Shown: piece by piece, positions 1 through 9,800 of the stretch
Numbering within the stretch: position 1 is the stretch's first letter
Layout: every line of letters begins with the position of its first letter
Origin: Zobellia alginiliquefaciens
Lineage (GTDB): Bacteria; Bacteroidota; Bacteroidia; Flavobacteriales; Flavobacteriaceae
Length of the DNA: 64,000 nucleotides
Reading direction: 5' to 3'
NCBI RefSeq assembly: GCF_029323795.1
Contig: NZ_CP119758.1
Span: 558,001 to 622,000 of the forward strand
Position numbers and translations under genes: made by a program
The notes under the pieces: model-generated
Seen by the model: only the letters and a program-made list of their open reading frames with translations
Databases searched by the model: none
Told to the model about the DNA's origin: nothing

Positions 1-197
1 AATACAGGAAAATTGCCTTGGTGGTCGTTTTAATACTCTCTGCGGTAATCACTCCACCAGATGTAACCAGCCAGATTATTGTAGCGGTACCGGTAATCTT
101 TTTATACCAAGTAAGTATCTATATATCAAAAGTGGTGTTGAAAAAAGAGGCTAAACGCGAGAAAAAAGCAAGAGAAAAAGGGTTAAAGAAAACGTAA
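1..197 (+). CDS. tatC: Sec-independent protein translocase TatC, C-terminal end (partial)
   Basis: The frame that opens at base 3 reads to a TAA at 195-197 and gives about 64 residues. It begins with YRKIALVVVLILSAVITPPD, followed by TSQIIVAVPVIFLYQVSIY and a strongly basic tail. The ITPPD turn followed by a last hydrophobic segment and a charged cytoplasmic tail is the usual C-terminus of TatC, the membrane receptor for folded proteins with twin-arginine signals. The gene is cut by the window edge, so the rest cannot be judged. At least two proteins further on (near 13.3 and 31.6 kb) carry twin-arginine leaders and would use this pathway. Confidence 0.85.
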   Translation, partial: YRKIALVVVLILSAVITPPDVTSQIIVAVPVIFLYQVSIYISKVVLKKEAKREKKAREKGLKKT

Positions 198-287
198 ACG
201 TAAGGCTATTTCAAAAGTTTCCCGTTTCTTTAATTTTTGATGGTCAACAAAATAGACCGTCAAAACAAAAAATACGAAATTGCTAAG

Positions 288-1028
288 ATGAAGTTAAGAG
301 CTGAAAATATAATGAAGGCCTACCGCGGCCGAAAAGTAGTTAAGGGTATTTCCTTGGAAGTAAACCAAGGGGAAATCATAGGGCTGCTTGGTCCAAACGG
401 TGCCGGAAAGACCACTTCTTTCTATATGATCGTTGGCTTGGTAAAGCCAAATGGAGGCAATATTTATTTGGATGGAACGGATATTACCAACTTCCCCATG
501 TACAAAAGAGCCCAAAACGGCATTGGGTATCTAGCACAGGAAGCTTCTGTTTTTAGAAAGCTAAGTATAGAAAAAAACATTCTTAGTGTACTTCAACTTA
601 CCAAACTCAGCAAAAAGGAACAGCTGATGAAAATGGAATCGCTCATCGAAGAGTTTAGCTTGGGACACATTCGTAAAAGCCGTGGAGATTTACTTTCCGG
701 TGGCGAGCGTAGACGTACAGAAATAGCACGTGCGTTGGCTACCGACCCTAAGTTTATTTTATTGGACGAGCCTTTTGCCGGTGTAGACCCGGTTGCCGTT
801 GAAGACATTCAACGTATTGTAGCTCAACTTAAAGACAAGAACATTGGTATTCTGATTACCGACCATAACGTACAAGAAACTTTGGCCATTACAGAAAGGT
901 CATACCTTATGTTTGAAGGAGGCATCTTAAAATCTGGAATTCCAGAAGATTTGGCCGCAGATGAAATGGTCCGTAAAGTGTATTTAGGTCAGAACTTTGA
1001 ACTCCGTAAAAAGAAACTAGACTTCTAA
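288..1028 (+). CDS. lptB: LPS export ABC transporter ATP-binding protein LptB
   Basis: Cytoplasmic ATPase that drives LptFG to extract lipopolysaccharide from the inner membrane. The protein shows Walker A (GPNGAGKT), the ABC signature LSGGERRR, Walker B (FILLDEPFAGVD) and the switch His in ITDHNV. The GVDP stretch after Walker B and the high similarity to the LptB type of ABC ATPase separate it from general importers. I chose the ATG at 288 because the family normally begins MKLRAENIMK. An in-frame ATG at 237 would add 17 basic residues (MMVNKIDRQNKK...) that family members lack. It converges on pssA with 3 bp between stops. LptFG are not in the window, which is normal for this phylum. Confidence 0.93.
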   Translation: MKLRAENIMKAYRGRKVVKGISLEVNQGEIIGLLGPNGAGKTTSFYMIVGLVKPNGGNIYLDGTDITNFPMYKRAQNGIGYLAQEASVFRKLSIEKNILSVLQLTKLSKKEQLMKMESLIEEFSLGHIRKSRGDLLSGGERRRTEIARALATDPKFILLDEPFAGVDPVAVEDIQRIVAQLKDKNIGILITDHNVQETLAITERSYLMFEGGILKSGIPEDLAADEMVRKVYLGQNFELRKKKLDF

Positions 1029-1031
1029 AAA

Positions 1032-1769
1032 TCAGCTTTTCTCGCTCAAATTAGAAACTAAAGATGCGCCCACGTAAAAAACGATAATTACGGGCACGGC
1101 CAATACGCGCAACGTCAGCAAAAGAACGGCGCTAATGATTATAAAGATATATCGCACCGCATTATCTTTAAAACTCCATGTTTTGAACTTTAAGGCAAAT
1201 AATGGAATATTAGCATTTAGTAAGTACGTACTTAAAATCGATATAAAGACTAAAAACCACGTATTAAGAATTATTCCGTTTAGCGTATCATTGTCATGAT
1301 ACTGTAAAATCAATGCTAAAGAAAGAATCAACAAAGCATTTGCCGGTGTTGGTAGACCTACAAAAGAAGACACTTGGTTTTCATCTATATTAAATTTTGC
1401 AAGTCGATAGGCCGAGCCCAGGGTGATTAAAAACCCGAACAAAGGAATAAAATCCATCAAACTCATAAAAGAATATGCCGAACCACCTTCTGACCAACTG
1501 CCAAAATTAGCCATATTCAACAATTGAAACATTACAATTCCGGGTACAAGCCCACTTGTAATCATATCCGCAAGAGAATCCAATTGCACCCCCAATTCAC
1601 TTTGAACGTTCAAAACCCGCGCCGCCAATCCGTCAAAGAAATCAAAGAAAATTCCTAAAAAAACGTATAATGCTGCCATTTCCAACTGGTTAGACGCCGC
1701 AAAAATCGTAGCGACACATCCACAGAAAACATTTAATAGGGTGATGAGATTAGGAATATATTTTTTCAT
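1032..1769 (-). CDS. pssA: CDP-diacylglycerol--serine O-phosphatidyltransferase
   Basis: Makes phosphatidylserine from CDP-diacylglycerol and serine in the inner membrane, the first step to phosphatidylethanolamine. The CDP-alcohol phosphatidyltransferase signature D-G-x2-A-R-x8-G-x3-D-x3-D is intact near residues 46-68 (DGLAAR, then G, then DSLAD). The rest is several hydrophobic segments, as expected for about 245 residues. I placed the start at the Met of MKKYIPNLITLL. An upstream in-frame start at 1802 would add 11 residues that do not resemble the family. The gene stands alone on the minus strand, divergent from the DUF4105 gene. Confidence 0.92.
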   Translation of the reverse strand: MKKYIPNLITLLNVFCGCVATIFAASNQLEMAALYVFLGIFFDFFDGLAARVLNVQSELGVQLDSLADMITSGLVPGIVMFQLLNMANFGSWSEGGSAYSFMSLMDFIPLFGFLITLGSAYRLAKFNIDENQVSSFVGLPTPANALLILSLALILQYHDNDTLNGIILNTWFLVFISILSTYLLNANIPLFALKFKTWSFKDNAVRYIFIIISAVLLLTLRVLAVPVIIVFYVGASLVSNLSEKS

Positions 1770-1871
1770 GAAACCATTTGCTTTGGGGTAAAAATAACAC
1801 AATTTAACATCAATAATGTTAGACCATTATTTATTCGGATATTTGCGCAACCAAATTCAGTAAAAATAACA

Positions 1872-3050
1872 ATGACATTGAAAAAATTACTCCTCCTCCT
1901 TCTTTGTGGTTTTTCTTTTTTGGGCTTCTCCCAAGCACCTGAATTGACTCCCTTATCCAAAATAAGCGTGGTTACCTGTGGCCCTGGTAGCGAACTGTAC
2001 TCAACCTTTGGACATAGTGCCATCCGGATTGAAGACGCCAGCCTAGGCATAAACGCAATTTACAATTATGGTACGTTTGATTTTACCACACCTAATTTTT
2101 ACATGAAATTTACCCGTGGAAAATTGGATTACACACTTGCCAGACAAAGTTTTCCATATTTCCTTAAAGAGTACAAGTATGAAAACCGATGGGTAAAAAG
2201 CCAAAAACTAGAGTTAACACTGACCGAACGCCAAGAGCTTTTCAATTTTCTTGAAAATAATTACCTTCCTGAAAACAGGGATTACAAATACGATTTTTTC
2301 TATAACAACTGTGCCACAAAAATATGGGACATACTTAAAGAGGTTTATGGCGATAAACTCGTTTTTGATAAAAATTACTTGAACGAATTGTATACACACC
2401 GGCAACTGATACGCCAAAAGGTTAGAATAAATTCATGGTCAGGTTTTGGTATAGACTTAGCACTGGGCTCCGTAATAGATGATGTTGCCACCGCCAAAGA
2501 ACATATGTTCTTACCGGATTATATTCTGGAACAGCTAAACGTAGCCCAACTAAATGGTAAACCTTTAGTAGAACAATCCACAGTCTTACTTAAACAGGCA
2601 CCTAAGGAAACTAGTTCCAACTTTTTTCTTTCTCCAGAACTCTGGTTAATTGTATTCCTGATTATAGTATTGACTTTAACCTATTTTGATTTCAAGAATA
2701 ATACCCGAAGAAGGTGGCTGGATTTCACCCTGTTTTTCTCCACCGGACTTATAGGTCTACTTATCATTTTTCTTTGGTTCTTTACGGACCATAGCGCCAC
2801 TGCCGGCAATTTTAATTTCTTGTGGGCATTTCCGCCAAACCTAATTATAGCTTTTGTGGTCGCTCAAAAGAGAGGTCCCAATTGGATTGCCAAATACGCT
2901 ATTTTCCTAGCCGGGTTGATTATTATCTCGGGACTTTTATGGATGCTGGGTGTACAACTTTTTTCCCCTTTGATATTGGCCATTTGGGCAGCCCTTATCG
3001 CACGGTATTTATTTTTATTCTGGTCTTATCACAAGCCAAAAATCGCATAA
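1872..3050 (+). CDS. DUF4105 (Lnb N-terminal-like) membrane protein
   Basis: 392 residues. An N-terminal signal peptide ends near FSQA. A soluble domain follows at about residues 25-180 with the DUF4105 pattern: CGPGSELYSTFGHSAIRI early, then a NNCATKIWD block. The paired His and Cys in these two blocks resemble the catalytic His and Cys of NlpC/P60-like and lacto-N-biosidase N-terminal folds, so a peptidase or amidase activity outside the cytoplasm is possible but unproven. From about residue 255 the protein has four or five hydrophobic segments. It sits 4 bp before the ABC-F gene, so the two are probably co-transcribed. The substrate is unknown. Confidence 0.8.
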   Translation: MTLKKLLLLLLCGFSFLGFSQAPELTPLSKISVVTCGPGSELYSTFGHSAIRIEDASLGINAIYNYGTFDFTTPNFYMKFTRGKLDYTLARQSFPYFLKEYKYENRWVKSQKLELTLTERQELFNFLENNYLPENRDYKYDFFYNNCATKIWDILKEVYGDKLVFDKNYLNELYTHRQLIRQKVRINSWSGFGIDLALGSVIDDVATAKEHMFLPDYILEQLNVAQLNGKPLVEQSTVLLKQAPKETSSNFFLSPELWLIVFLIIVLTLTYFDFKNNTRRRWLDFTLFFSTGLIGLLIIFLWFFTDHSATAGNFNFLWAFPPNLIIAFVVAQKRGPNWIAKYAIFLAGLIIISGLLWMLGVQLFSPLILAIWAALIARYLFLFWSYHKPKIA

Positions 3051-3054
3051 TTGC

Positions 3055-4935
3055 ATGAACTTACTTACAGTTGAAAATATTTCAAAATCATATGGCGAGC
3101 GTGTCTTGTTCAGTGATCTTTCCTTTGGTATCAATAAAGGCCAGAAAATTGCTTTGATAGCCAAAAACGGAACAGGAAAAACATCCATCTTAAATATAAT
3201 GTCCGGTTTGGATAGTCCAGATTCCGGGCAAGTAAATTACCGGAAAGGTATTCGCGTTTCTTTTTTAGATCAAGAACCAGATTTTGACCCCGATTTAACG
3301 GTAGAGCAGACTATTTTTGCATCGGACAATGAAATACTTCAGGTGATAAATGCCTATGAAAAGGCATTGCACAATACAGAAGATGCAGATGCGTATCAAA
3401 CCGCTTTTGAGGCAATGGACCGTTTTAATGCTTGGGATTTTGAAACACTCTACAAGCAAATCCTCTATAAATTAAAATTAGATAATTTAGATGCCAAGGT
3501 TGGTTTACTCTCTGGTGGACAGAAAAAGCGCTTGTCATTGGCCAACGCCATAATCAACAAACCAGATTTATTAGTTCTTGATGAACCCACCAACCACTTG
3601 GACCTGGAGATGATAGAATGGCTAGAGGACTATTTTGCCAAAGAAAACATTAGCCTCTTTATGGTAACGCACGATCGTTATTTCTTGGAAAGGGTATGTA
3701 ATGAAATTATTGAACTGGAAAACGGCCAACTTTACCCTTATAAAGGCAATTACTCGTATTACCTAGATAAAAGAGAGGCCCGTATTGAGCAAGAATCTGT
3801 TGAACAACATAAATCCGAACGTCTTTTTAAAAAAGAATTGGAATGGATGCGAAAGCAACCTAAAGCACGTACCACTAAATCAAAATCACGAATAGATGAT
3901 TTTAGTGCCATAAAAGAAAAAGCAAGCCAACGTAGAAATGACCACGAGGTTCAGCTTGAAATTAATATGGAACGGGTAGGCAGTAAAATTCTTGAACTCC
4001 ACAAGCTTGTAAAATCATACCCCGGCAAACCTATCCTGGATAAGTTTGATTATACCTTTACAAAGGGAGAACGAATAGGAATCATAGGCAAAAACGGAAC
4101 AGGCAAATCCACATTTTTGAATATTGTAACCGGATCGGACCAACCGGATGCTGGAAAGGTCATTGTGGGCGATACCATTAAATTTGGTTATTACACCCAA
4201 AAAGGAATCAATATAAAAGAAGGCCAAAAGGTAATTGATGTAATCCGTGAATTTGGAGATTTCATTCCGCTTATGAAAGGGCGACAGATTTCCGCGCAAC
4301 AGCTTTTGGAGCGTTTTCTTTTTGACCGCAAAAAACAATATGATTTTGTAGATAAATTAAGCGGTGGAGAAAGAAAGCGGTTGTACTTGTGTACTATTCT
4401 TATTCAAAATCCAAATTTCTTGATACTTGATGAGCCTACCAATGATTTGGATATTGTAACTCTAAACGTTCTTGAAAGCTTCCTTTTGGACTTCCCCGGA
4501 TGTTTAATCGTGGTTTCTCACGACCGTTATTTTATGGATAAAATTGTGGACCACCTATTTGTGTTCAGAGGAAATGCCGTTATAGAAGATTTTCCCGGAA
4601 ACTACTCTGATTTCAGAACCTATGAAGATAGTAAAGTATTAGAAAGCAGGGAAGAGAAAGCCAATGCTAAAGAAGCAGCCGCTACCAAATCGCAACAGAA
4701 ACAGAGCAGCTCCAAGAACAAACTCCCGTATTTAGAGCAGAAAGAATACAACAAATTAGAAAAGGATATCAAAAAACTAGAAGAGAAAAAAGTTACCGTC
4801 CAGAACAAATTTACTGATAGTTCTTTGAGCGGCGAGGATATTGATAAGCTTTCCATAGACTTAAAAGAAATCAACGAAGCTATAGATGCTAAAACAGAGC
4901 GCTGGTTTGAACTTTCTGCGCAAATGGAGGAATAG
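3055..4935 (+). CDS. ABC-F family ATPase (Uup/YkpA-type)
   Basis: Soluble protein of 626 residues with two complete ABC cassettes and no membrane segment, the ABC-F layout of ribosome-associated ATPases. Cassette 1 has AKNGTGKTS, LSGGQKKR and LVLDEPTNHLD. Cassette 2 has GKNGTGKST, LSGGERKR and LILDEPTNDLD. The linker between them is basic and includes a KQPKARTTKSKSR stretch, as in the P-site tRNA interaction motif. The last 90 residues are Lys/Glu-rich and predicted coiled coil (roughly 540-620), which is the arrangement of Uup. It follows the DUF4105 gene by 4 bp. Whether it is Uup or another subtype cannot be settled by eye. Confidence 0.9.
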   Translation: MNLLTVENISKSYGERVLFSDLSFGINKGQKIALIAKNGTGKTSILNIMSGLDSPDSGQVNYRKGIRVSFLDQEPDFDPDLTVEQTIFASDNEILQVINAYEKALHNTEDADAYQTAFEAMDRFNAWDFETLYKQILYKLKLDNLDAKVGLLSGGQKKRLSLANAIINKPDLLVLDEPTNHLDLEMIEWLEDYFAKENISLFMVTHDRYFLERVCNEIIELENGQLYPYKGNYSYYLDKREARIEQESVEQHKSERLFKKELEWMRKQPKARTTKSKSRIDDFSAIKEKASQRRNDHEVQLEINMERVGSKILELHKLVKSYPGKPILDKFDYTFTKGERIGIIGKNGTGKSTFLNIVTGSDQPDAGKVIVGDTIKFGYYTQKGINIKEGQKVIDVIREFGDFIPLMKGRQISAQQLLERFLFDRKKQYDFVDKLSGGERKRLYLCTILIQNPNFLILDEPTNDLDIVTLNVLESFLLDFPGCLIVVSHDRYFMDKIVDHLFVFRGNAVIEDFPGNYSDFRTYEDSKVLESREEKANAKEAAATKSQQKQSSSKNKLPYLEQKEYNKLEKDIKKLEEKKVTVQNKFTDSSLSGEDIDKLSIDLKEINEAIDAKTERWFELSAQMEE

Positions 4936-4955
4936 TCCCACTAAAATAGTTCTAA

Positions 4956-5459
4956 GTGCAAAAGTTACGTAAACACCTACAATTCCTGGTTAAAGCTACC
5001 AATCAACATGGGGTACACTCCCCTTTTGTCTATAGCTACGTTACAAAATGCCTTTATAACAAATTAAAATACAAGGGTTCTAAAAGTATTAATGTCCTTT
5101 TTAAAAGTATTTCTTATTTTGAAGCAAAGCGGATAATGCTGCCGGATGGTGAAAACGAGCTTAAAGAAGCGATACTGAAAAAATTTCCTGAAATTGAATT
5201 TGTAACGGAAGAAGCGGATATTATTTTTCTTCCTAAAGAAGGAGCTGATCAAGCAGAAAAGCTTCTTTCCAACAAAAAAAATCTTCATAACAACACCATG
5301 GTTTTGATAGATTATATCTATCTATCTAAGAAGAATGAAGCTATTTGGAAAACTTTAAAACAAAATCACAAAGTAACCGTAACGGTTGATATGTTTTATT
5401 GCGGAGCTATTTTCGTTCGAAGGGAACAAGTAAAAGAGCATTTTAAAATTCGGATTTAA
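4956..5459 (+). CDS. Reduced class I methyltransferase-like protein (SAM-binding core missing)
   Basis: 167 residues, GTG start (MQKLRKHLQF...). The N-terminus NQHGVHSPFVYSYVTKCLYN and the C-terminus KVTVTVDMFYCGAIFVRREQ followed by EHFKIRI match the two ends of a flavobacterial SAM-dependent methyltransferase family of about 220-240 residues. The middle, which in full-length members carries the glycine-rich SAM loop (an ELGT-S-LG-type motif), is absent and replaced by a short Lys/Glu-rich stretch. A degenerate DDIYW-like block remains as DYIYLSKKN. The frame is open, so this is not a simple frameshifted pseudogene. I infer loss of methyltransferase activity. It lies 20 bp after the ABC-F gene. 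Confidence 0.65.
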   Translation: MQKLRKHLQFLVKATNQHGVHSPFVYSYVTKCLYNKLKYKGSKSINVLFKSISYFEAKRIMLPDGENELKEAILKKFPEIEFVTEEADIIFLPKEGADQAEKLLSNKKNLHNNTMVLIDYIYLSKKNEAIWKTLKQNHKVTVTVDMFYCGAIFVRREQVKEHFKIRI

Positions 5460-5486
5460 ACGCTAATTTTAGATTAAATTACCAAT

Positions 5487-5648
5487 ATGTACAACAATAC
5501 TATTTATTATATTCTCGCTGCTTTAGCCGTTATATACATATTAATTTCAATGAACAATCGCCGACAATCTAAAGACCGTAAATCGCGTAAATTCATGGAT
5601 AGCTACGAACGTAAAAACACATCTAAAAAAGATAAGAAAGAAGATTGA
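5487..5648 (+). CDS. Small basic single-pass membrane protein, 53 aa
   Basis: ATG to TGA gives 53 residues. Residues 6-21 are hydrophobic (IYYILAALAVIYILIS) and form one membrane segment. The remaining 30 residues are very basic with many Lys, Arg and Ser (NNRRQSKDRKSRKF, ending KKDKKED). An N-out, C-in topology is suggested by the positive tail. It starts 27 bp after the methyltransferase-like gene and ends 54 bp before the cobalamin adenosyltransferase gene, in the same direction, so it is probably part of the same transcript. Codon use looks like its neighbours. Function unknown; similar small proteins are common in Flavobacteriaceae. Confidence 0.6.
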   Translation: MYNNTIYYILAALAVIYILISMNNRRQSKDRKSRKFMDSYERKNTSKKDKKED

Positions 5649-5702
5649 AGATTAATGATTGGCCTTAACCTTCAATGCGGACTTTACCAAAACCTCTAAG
5701 AA

Positions 5703-6287
5703 ATGAAAATATACACCAAAACAGGTGACAAAGGCACTACCGCTCTAATAGGAGGTACACGGGTAAAAAAACATCATGTTCGCATAGAATGTTATGGTAC
5801 CGTAGACGAATTAAACTCTTGGCTCGGGCTAATTAGAGATCAAGAAATAGATAGTAGGTCAAAAAAAACTTTGACCAAAATTCAAGAAAATCTGTTTGTT
5901 GTGGGCGCTATATTAGCAACCGATCCAGAAAAAACGACGCTTAAAAATGGTAAAAAGCGACTAAATATTGTAGAAATAAAAGCGGAGGACATTGAATTAT
6001 TGGAAAAGGAAATAGATGCAATGGATGCAATCCTGCCCCAAATGACACATTTTATTCTTCCTGGCGGTCACACCACCGTGTCATACTGTCATATTGCCCG
6101 AACCGTTTGCAGACGAGCAGAACGTATGAGCACACTTTTGTATGAAAATGCACCCTTTAATGAAAATGTATTGTTATTTTTAAACAGACTCTCCGACTAT
6201 CTATTTGTACTGGCACGGAAATTGTCAGAAAATTTACACGCCGAAGAAGTAAAGTGGATTCCAGAGAATACGGAAAAAGGCAAATAA
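5703..6287 (+). CDS. Cob(I)yrinic acid a,c-diamide adenosyltransferase (PduO type)
   Basis: Transfers the adenosyl group of ATP to cob(I)alamin and so makes adenosylcobalamin. The N-terminal ATP-binding motif TKTGDKGTTALIGG is typical of PduO-type enzymes, followed by YGTVDELNS. The C-terminal half contains the conserved block CHIARTVCRRAERM and the late NRLSDYLFVLAR motif. Length, 194 residues, fits the family. The cofactor it makes is needed by methylmalonyl-CoA mutase, and the mutase chaperone gene meaB is also in this window (24.8 kb), so the organism very likely uses B12 for propionyl-CoA metabolism. No other cobalamin gene is adjacent. Confidence 0.93.
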   Translation: MKIYTKTGDKGTTALIGGTRVKKHHVRIECYGTVDELNSWLGLIRDQEIDSRSKKTLTKIQENLFVVGAILATDPEKTTLKNGKKRLNIVEIKAEDIELLEKEIDAMDAILPQMTHFILPGGHTTVSYCHIARTVCRRAERMSTLLYENAPFNENVLLFLNRLSDYLFVLARKLSENLHAEEVKWIPENTEKGK

Positions 6288-6403
6288 CGAAGCGATTAGA
6301 AAAATTTATCTGTGTTTAATTTGCTATTCTCTAATAATTTCTTTAATTCTTCGTTATCAAACTATTAAAACAAAAATAATAGTAATAAAATAGCCTCAAT
6401 TAC

Positions 6404-6433
6404 TTGGCTGTTTGTATTTAAAAATTATTTTTG
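6404..6433 (+). promoter_or_regulatory. Candidate Bacteroidota promoter upstream of the 74-aa protein gene
   Basis: TTG at 6404-6406, a 19-bp spacer, then TATTTTTG at 6426-6433 fits the -33/-7 consensus TTG-N17-19-TAnnTTTG. The site ends 25 bp before the ATG at 6459. Found by eye only. Confidence 0.5.
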
Positions 6434-6458
6434 CAAAAATTTAAATTGAACAACTGAA

Positions 6459-6683
6459 ATGTATTGGACATTAGAACTAGCATCATATTTAAGTGATGCA
6501 CCCTGGCCCGCAACAAAAGACGAATTGATAGATTACTCAATCCGTACAGGTGCGCCCCTAGAGGTGGTCGAGAACCTTCAGTCTATGGAAGAAGAAGGCG
6601 GTGAGATTTACGAATCCATCGAAGAAATCTGGCCAGACTATCCTACAGAAGAAGATTATCTCTGGAACGAGGACGAATATTAG
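6459..6683 (+). CDS. DUF2795-like small acidic protein, 74 aa
   Basis: 74 residues, strongly acidic (ending YPTEEDYLWNEDEY). The N-terminal part WTLELASYLSDAPWPATKDE and IRTGAPLEVVENLQSM resembles the DUF2795 helical domain found in many Bacteroidota as a stand-alone protein of this size. Cytoplasmic, no signal or membrane segment. It has its own likely promoter just upstream and a strong terminator just downstream, so it is a single-gene unit. Function unknown. The ATG at 6459 is the only sensible start. Confidence 0.8.
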   Translation: MYWTLELASYLSDAPWPATKDELIDYSIRTGAPLEVVENLQSMEEEGGEIYESIEEIWPDYPTEEDYLWNEDEY

Positions 6684-6704
6684 AAATATTACGTTAATTG
6701 AAAC

Positions 6705-6733
6705 AAAAAAGTCTCTATCGAGGCTTTTTTTTT
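6705..6733 (+). terminator. Intrinsic terminator after the 74-aa protein gene
   Basis: AAAAAAGTCTC, a TATC loop, GAGGCTTTTTT and a run of T. The stem has one G-T pair. It lies 22 bp after the stop codon of the small gene and upstream of secA. Confidence 0.85.
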
Positions 6734-6882
6734 ATGTAATTTTGGCAGGCATTCAGGTGAAATGTACATAGGTTCCAAACTGGAATACCTTTTGCAAAGA
6801 AATACAATACAGGTATATTGTAGAAATAATGCCCCACCGCAATCAATTTCCCAAAAGCGGTATAAATACTAAACAGCTAGAA

Positions 6883-9800
6883 ATGAGTTTTTTAAATTCG
6901 ATATTAAAAGTATTCGTAGGTGATAAATCTGAAAAAGACGTAAAAGAACTACAACCTCTTGTAGAACAGATTAGGTCTTTTGAAAAGCAATTAGAAGGGT
7001 TAAGTCATGATGAATTACGTGAAAAGACTAACACCTTTAAACTTAAAATAGCCGAGGACATTAGCGAATTCACCAAAAAAATAGGTGAATTAGAAGCGGA
7101 AGTAAAAACGTCTACGGATATTGATAAGAACGAAGACATTTATGCTGAAATAGATAAACTCAAGGAAGAATCATATAAAGTAAGTGAAAAAACACTGAAC
7201 GAAATTCTACCTATTGCCTTTGCCGTAGTTAAGGAAACGGCCAAGCGCTTTACCCAAAATGAAACTTTACAGGTTACGGCATCGGAATACGATCGTGAAT
7301 TATCCGGCTCAAAGGATTATGTAACTCTAGATGGGGATAATGCCATTTGGAAAAACTCATGGAACGCCGCAGGTAAAGAGGTTACTTGGGACATGATTCA
7401 TTATGATGTACAGTTGATAGGAGGTATTGCTTTGCACCAAGGTAAAATTGCCGAAATGCAGACAGGTGAAGGTAAGACGTTAGTAGCTACATTACCTTTG
7501 TACCTAAATGCCCTATCTGGGAACGGAGCTCATTTGGTTACCGTAAACGATTATTTAGCGAAAAGGGATAGCGCCTGGATGGCCCCTATTTTTGAATTCC
7601 ATGGTCTATCAGTAGATTGTATTGATCATCACCGTCCAAATTCGGAAGGTAGAAGAGCTGCCTATAACGCAGATATTACGTATGGCACCAACAATGAATT
7701 CGGTTTTGACTACCTAAGAGATAATATGGCGCATACGCCAAAAGATTTGGTACAACGTCCACACCACTACGCTATTGTGGATGAGGTAGATTCTGTATTA
7801 GTTGATGATGCGCGTACACCGTTAATTATTTCAGGTCCGGTACCAGAAGGAGACCGTCATGAATTTAATGACCTTAAACCAAAGGTTGGAGATATTGTAA
7901 GCAAACAGAGACAACACCTAACAGGTGTTTTGGCGGAAGCTAAAAAATTGATTCAGGAAGGAAACACCAAAGACGGTGGTTTCCTATTGTTACGTGTACA
8001 TAGAGGTCTTCCAAAGAATAAGGCACTAATTAAGTTCTTAAGTGAGGAAGGTGTTAAGCAGCTACTTCAAAAGACCGAAAACTATTACATGCAGGATAAC
8101 AACAGGGAAATGCCTGTTGTAGATGAGGACTTGTTGTTCGTAATTGATGAAAAGAACAATCAGATTGAACTTACTGAAAAAGGTGTAAGTTATATCTCCG
8201 GAGAACAAAATAGAGATTTCTTTGTAATGCCAGATATTGGCGGAGAAATTGCGAAAATAGAAAATCAGAATCTTGACATTGAAAAAGAAGCAGAACTTAA
8301 AGAAGAGCTTTTTAAAGAGTTTGGAGTAAAAAGTGAGCGTATTCATACCATGAGCCAACTTTTAAAAGCTTATACGCTTTTCGAAAAAGATGTGGAATAT
8401 GTGGTAATGGATAACAAGGTGATGATAGTTGATGAACAAACCGGTCGTATTATGGACGGGCGTCGGTATTCAGATGGACTTCACCAGGCTATTGAAGCGA
8501 AAGAGAATGTAAAAATAGAAGCCCTTACACAAACTTTTGCTACCGTTACGCTACAGAACTATTTTAGAATGTATAACAAGCTGTCCGGTATGACCGGTAC
8601 GGCGGTTACCGAAGCAGGTGAATTCTGGGAAATATATGAGTTGGATGTTATGGAAATACCAACTAACAGACCTATTGCCCGTGATGATAGACATGACTTA
8701 ATATACAAGACCAAGCGAGAAAAATATAATGCCATTATTGACGAAGTTACCAAACTTTCTCAAGCTGGCAGACCCGTTTTGATAGGTACAACTTCGGTTG
8801 AAATTTCCGAGTTGTTATCCCGAATGCTTACCATTAGAAAAGTTAATCACAACGTACTGAACGCCAAACTTCATAAAAAAGAAGCAGACGTTGTTGCCGA
8901 AGCCGGTAACCCTTGCGTTGTTACCATAGCAACCAACATGGCGGGCCGTGGTACGGATATTAAATTGAGTGATGAAGTTAAAAAAGCGGGTGGTTTAGCT
9001 ATTATAGGTACAGAAAGGCATGACTCTAGACGTGTTGATAGACAGTTAAGAGGTCGTTCTGGTCGTCAAGGAGATCCAGGAAGCTCGCAGTTCTATGTGT
9101 CGTTAGAAGACAACCTAATGCGTTTGTTCGGTTCTGACCGTGTTGCTAAGATGATGGATAAGATGGGCTTGGAAGATGGTGAAGTTATTCAGCATTCAAT
9201 GATGACTAAATCTATTGAGCGAGCACAGAAAAAGGTAGAAGAAAACAACTTTGGTGTTCGTAAGCGTCTTCTAGAGTATGATGATGTTATGAACGCACAA
9301 CGTGAGGTAGTCTATAAAAGAAGACGTCACGCTATACAAGGAGAACGATTAAAAGTGGATATCGCCAATATGGTGTATGATACTTGTGAAGTTATTGCCG
9401 ACACCAACAAAGCTGCAAGTGATTATAAGAATTTTGAATTTGAGCTGATAAAGTACTTCTCTATAACCTCTCCAATTTCAGAAGCAGATTTTACAAAAAT
9501 GAGTGTTCAAGATATTGCCAATAAGGTATACTCTAACGCTTACAAGTATTATCAAGAAAAAATGGAGCGTAATGCCGCTACGGCATTTCCTGTCATTAAG
9601 AAGGTTTATGAAGATAGTGCCAATAAGTTTGAGCGTATTGTAGTTCCTTTTACGGACGGTATTAAAACGCTTAATGTGGTTACCAATTTAGAAAGCGCTT
9701 ACGAAAGTAATGGAAAAGAATTAGTAACGGATTTTGAAAAAAATATAACCCTAGCCATTATTGACGATTCTTGGAAAACGCATTTGCGTAAGATGGATGA

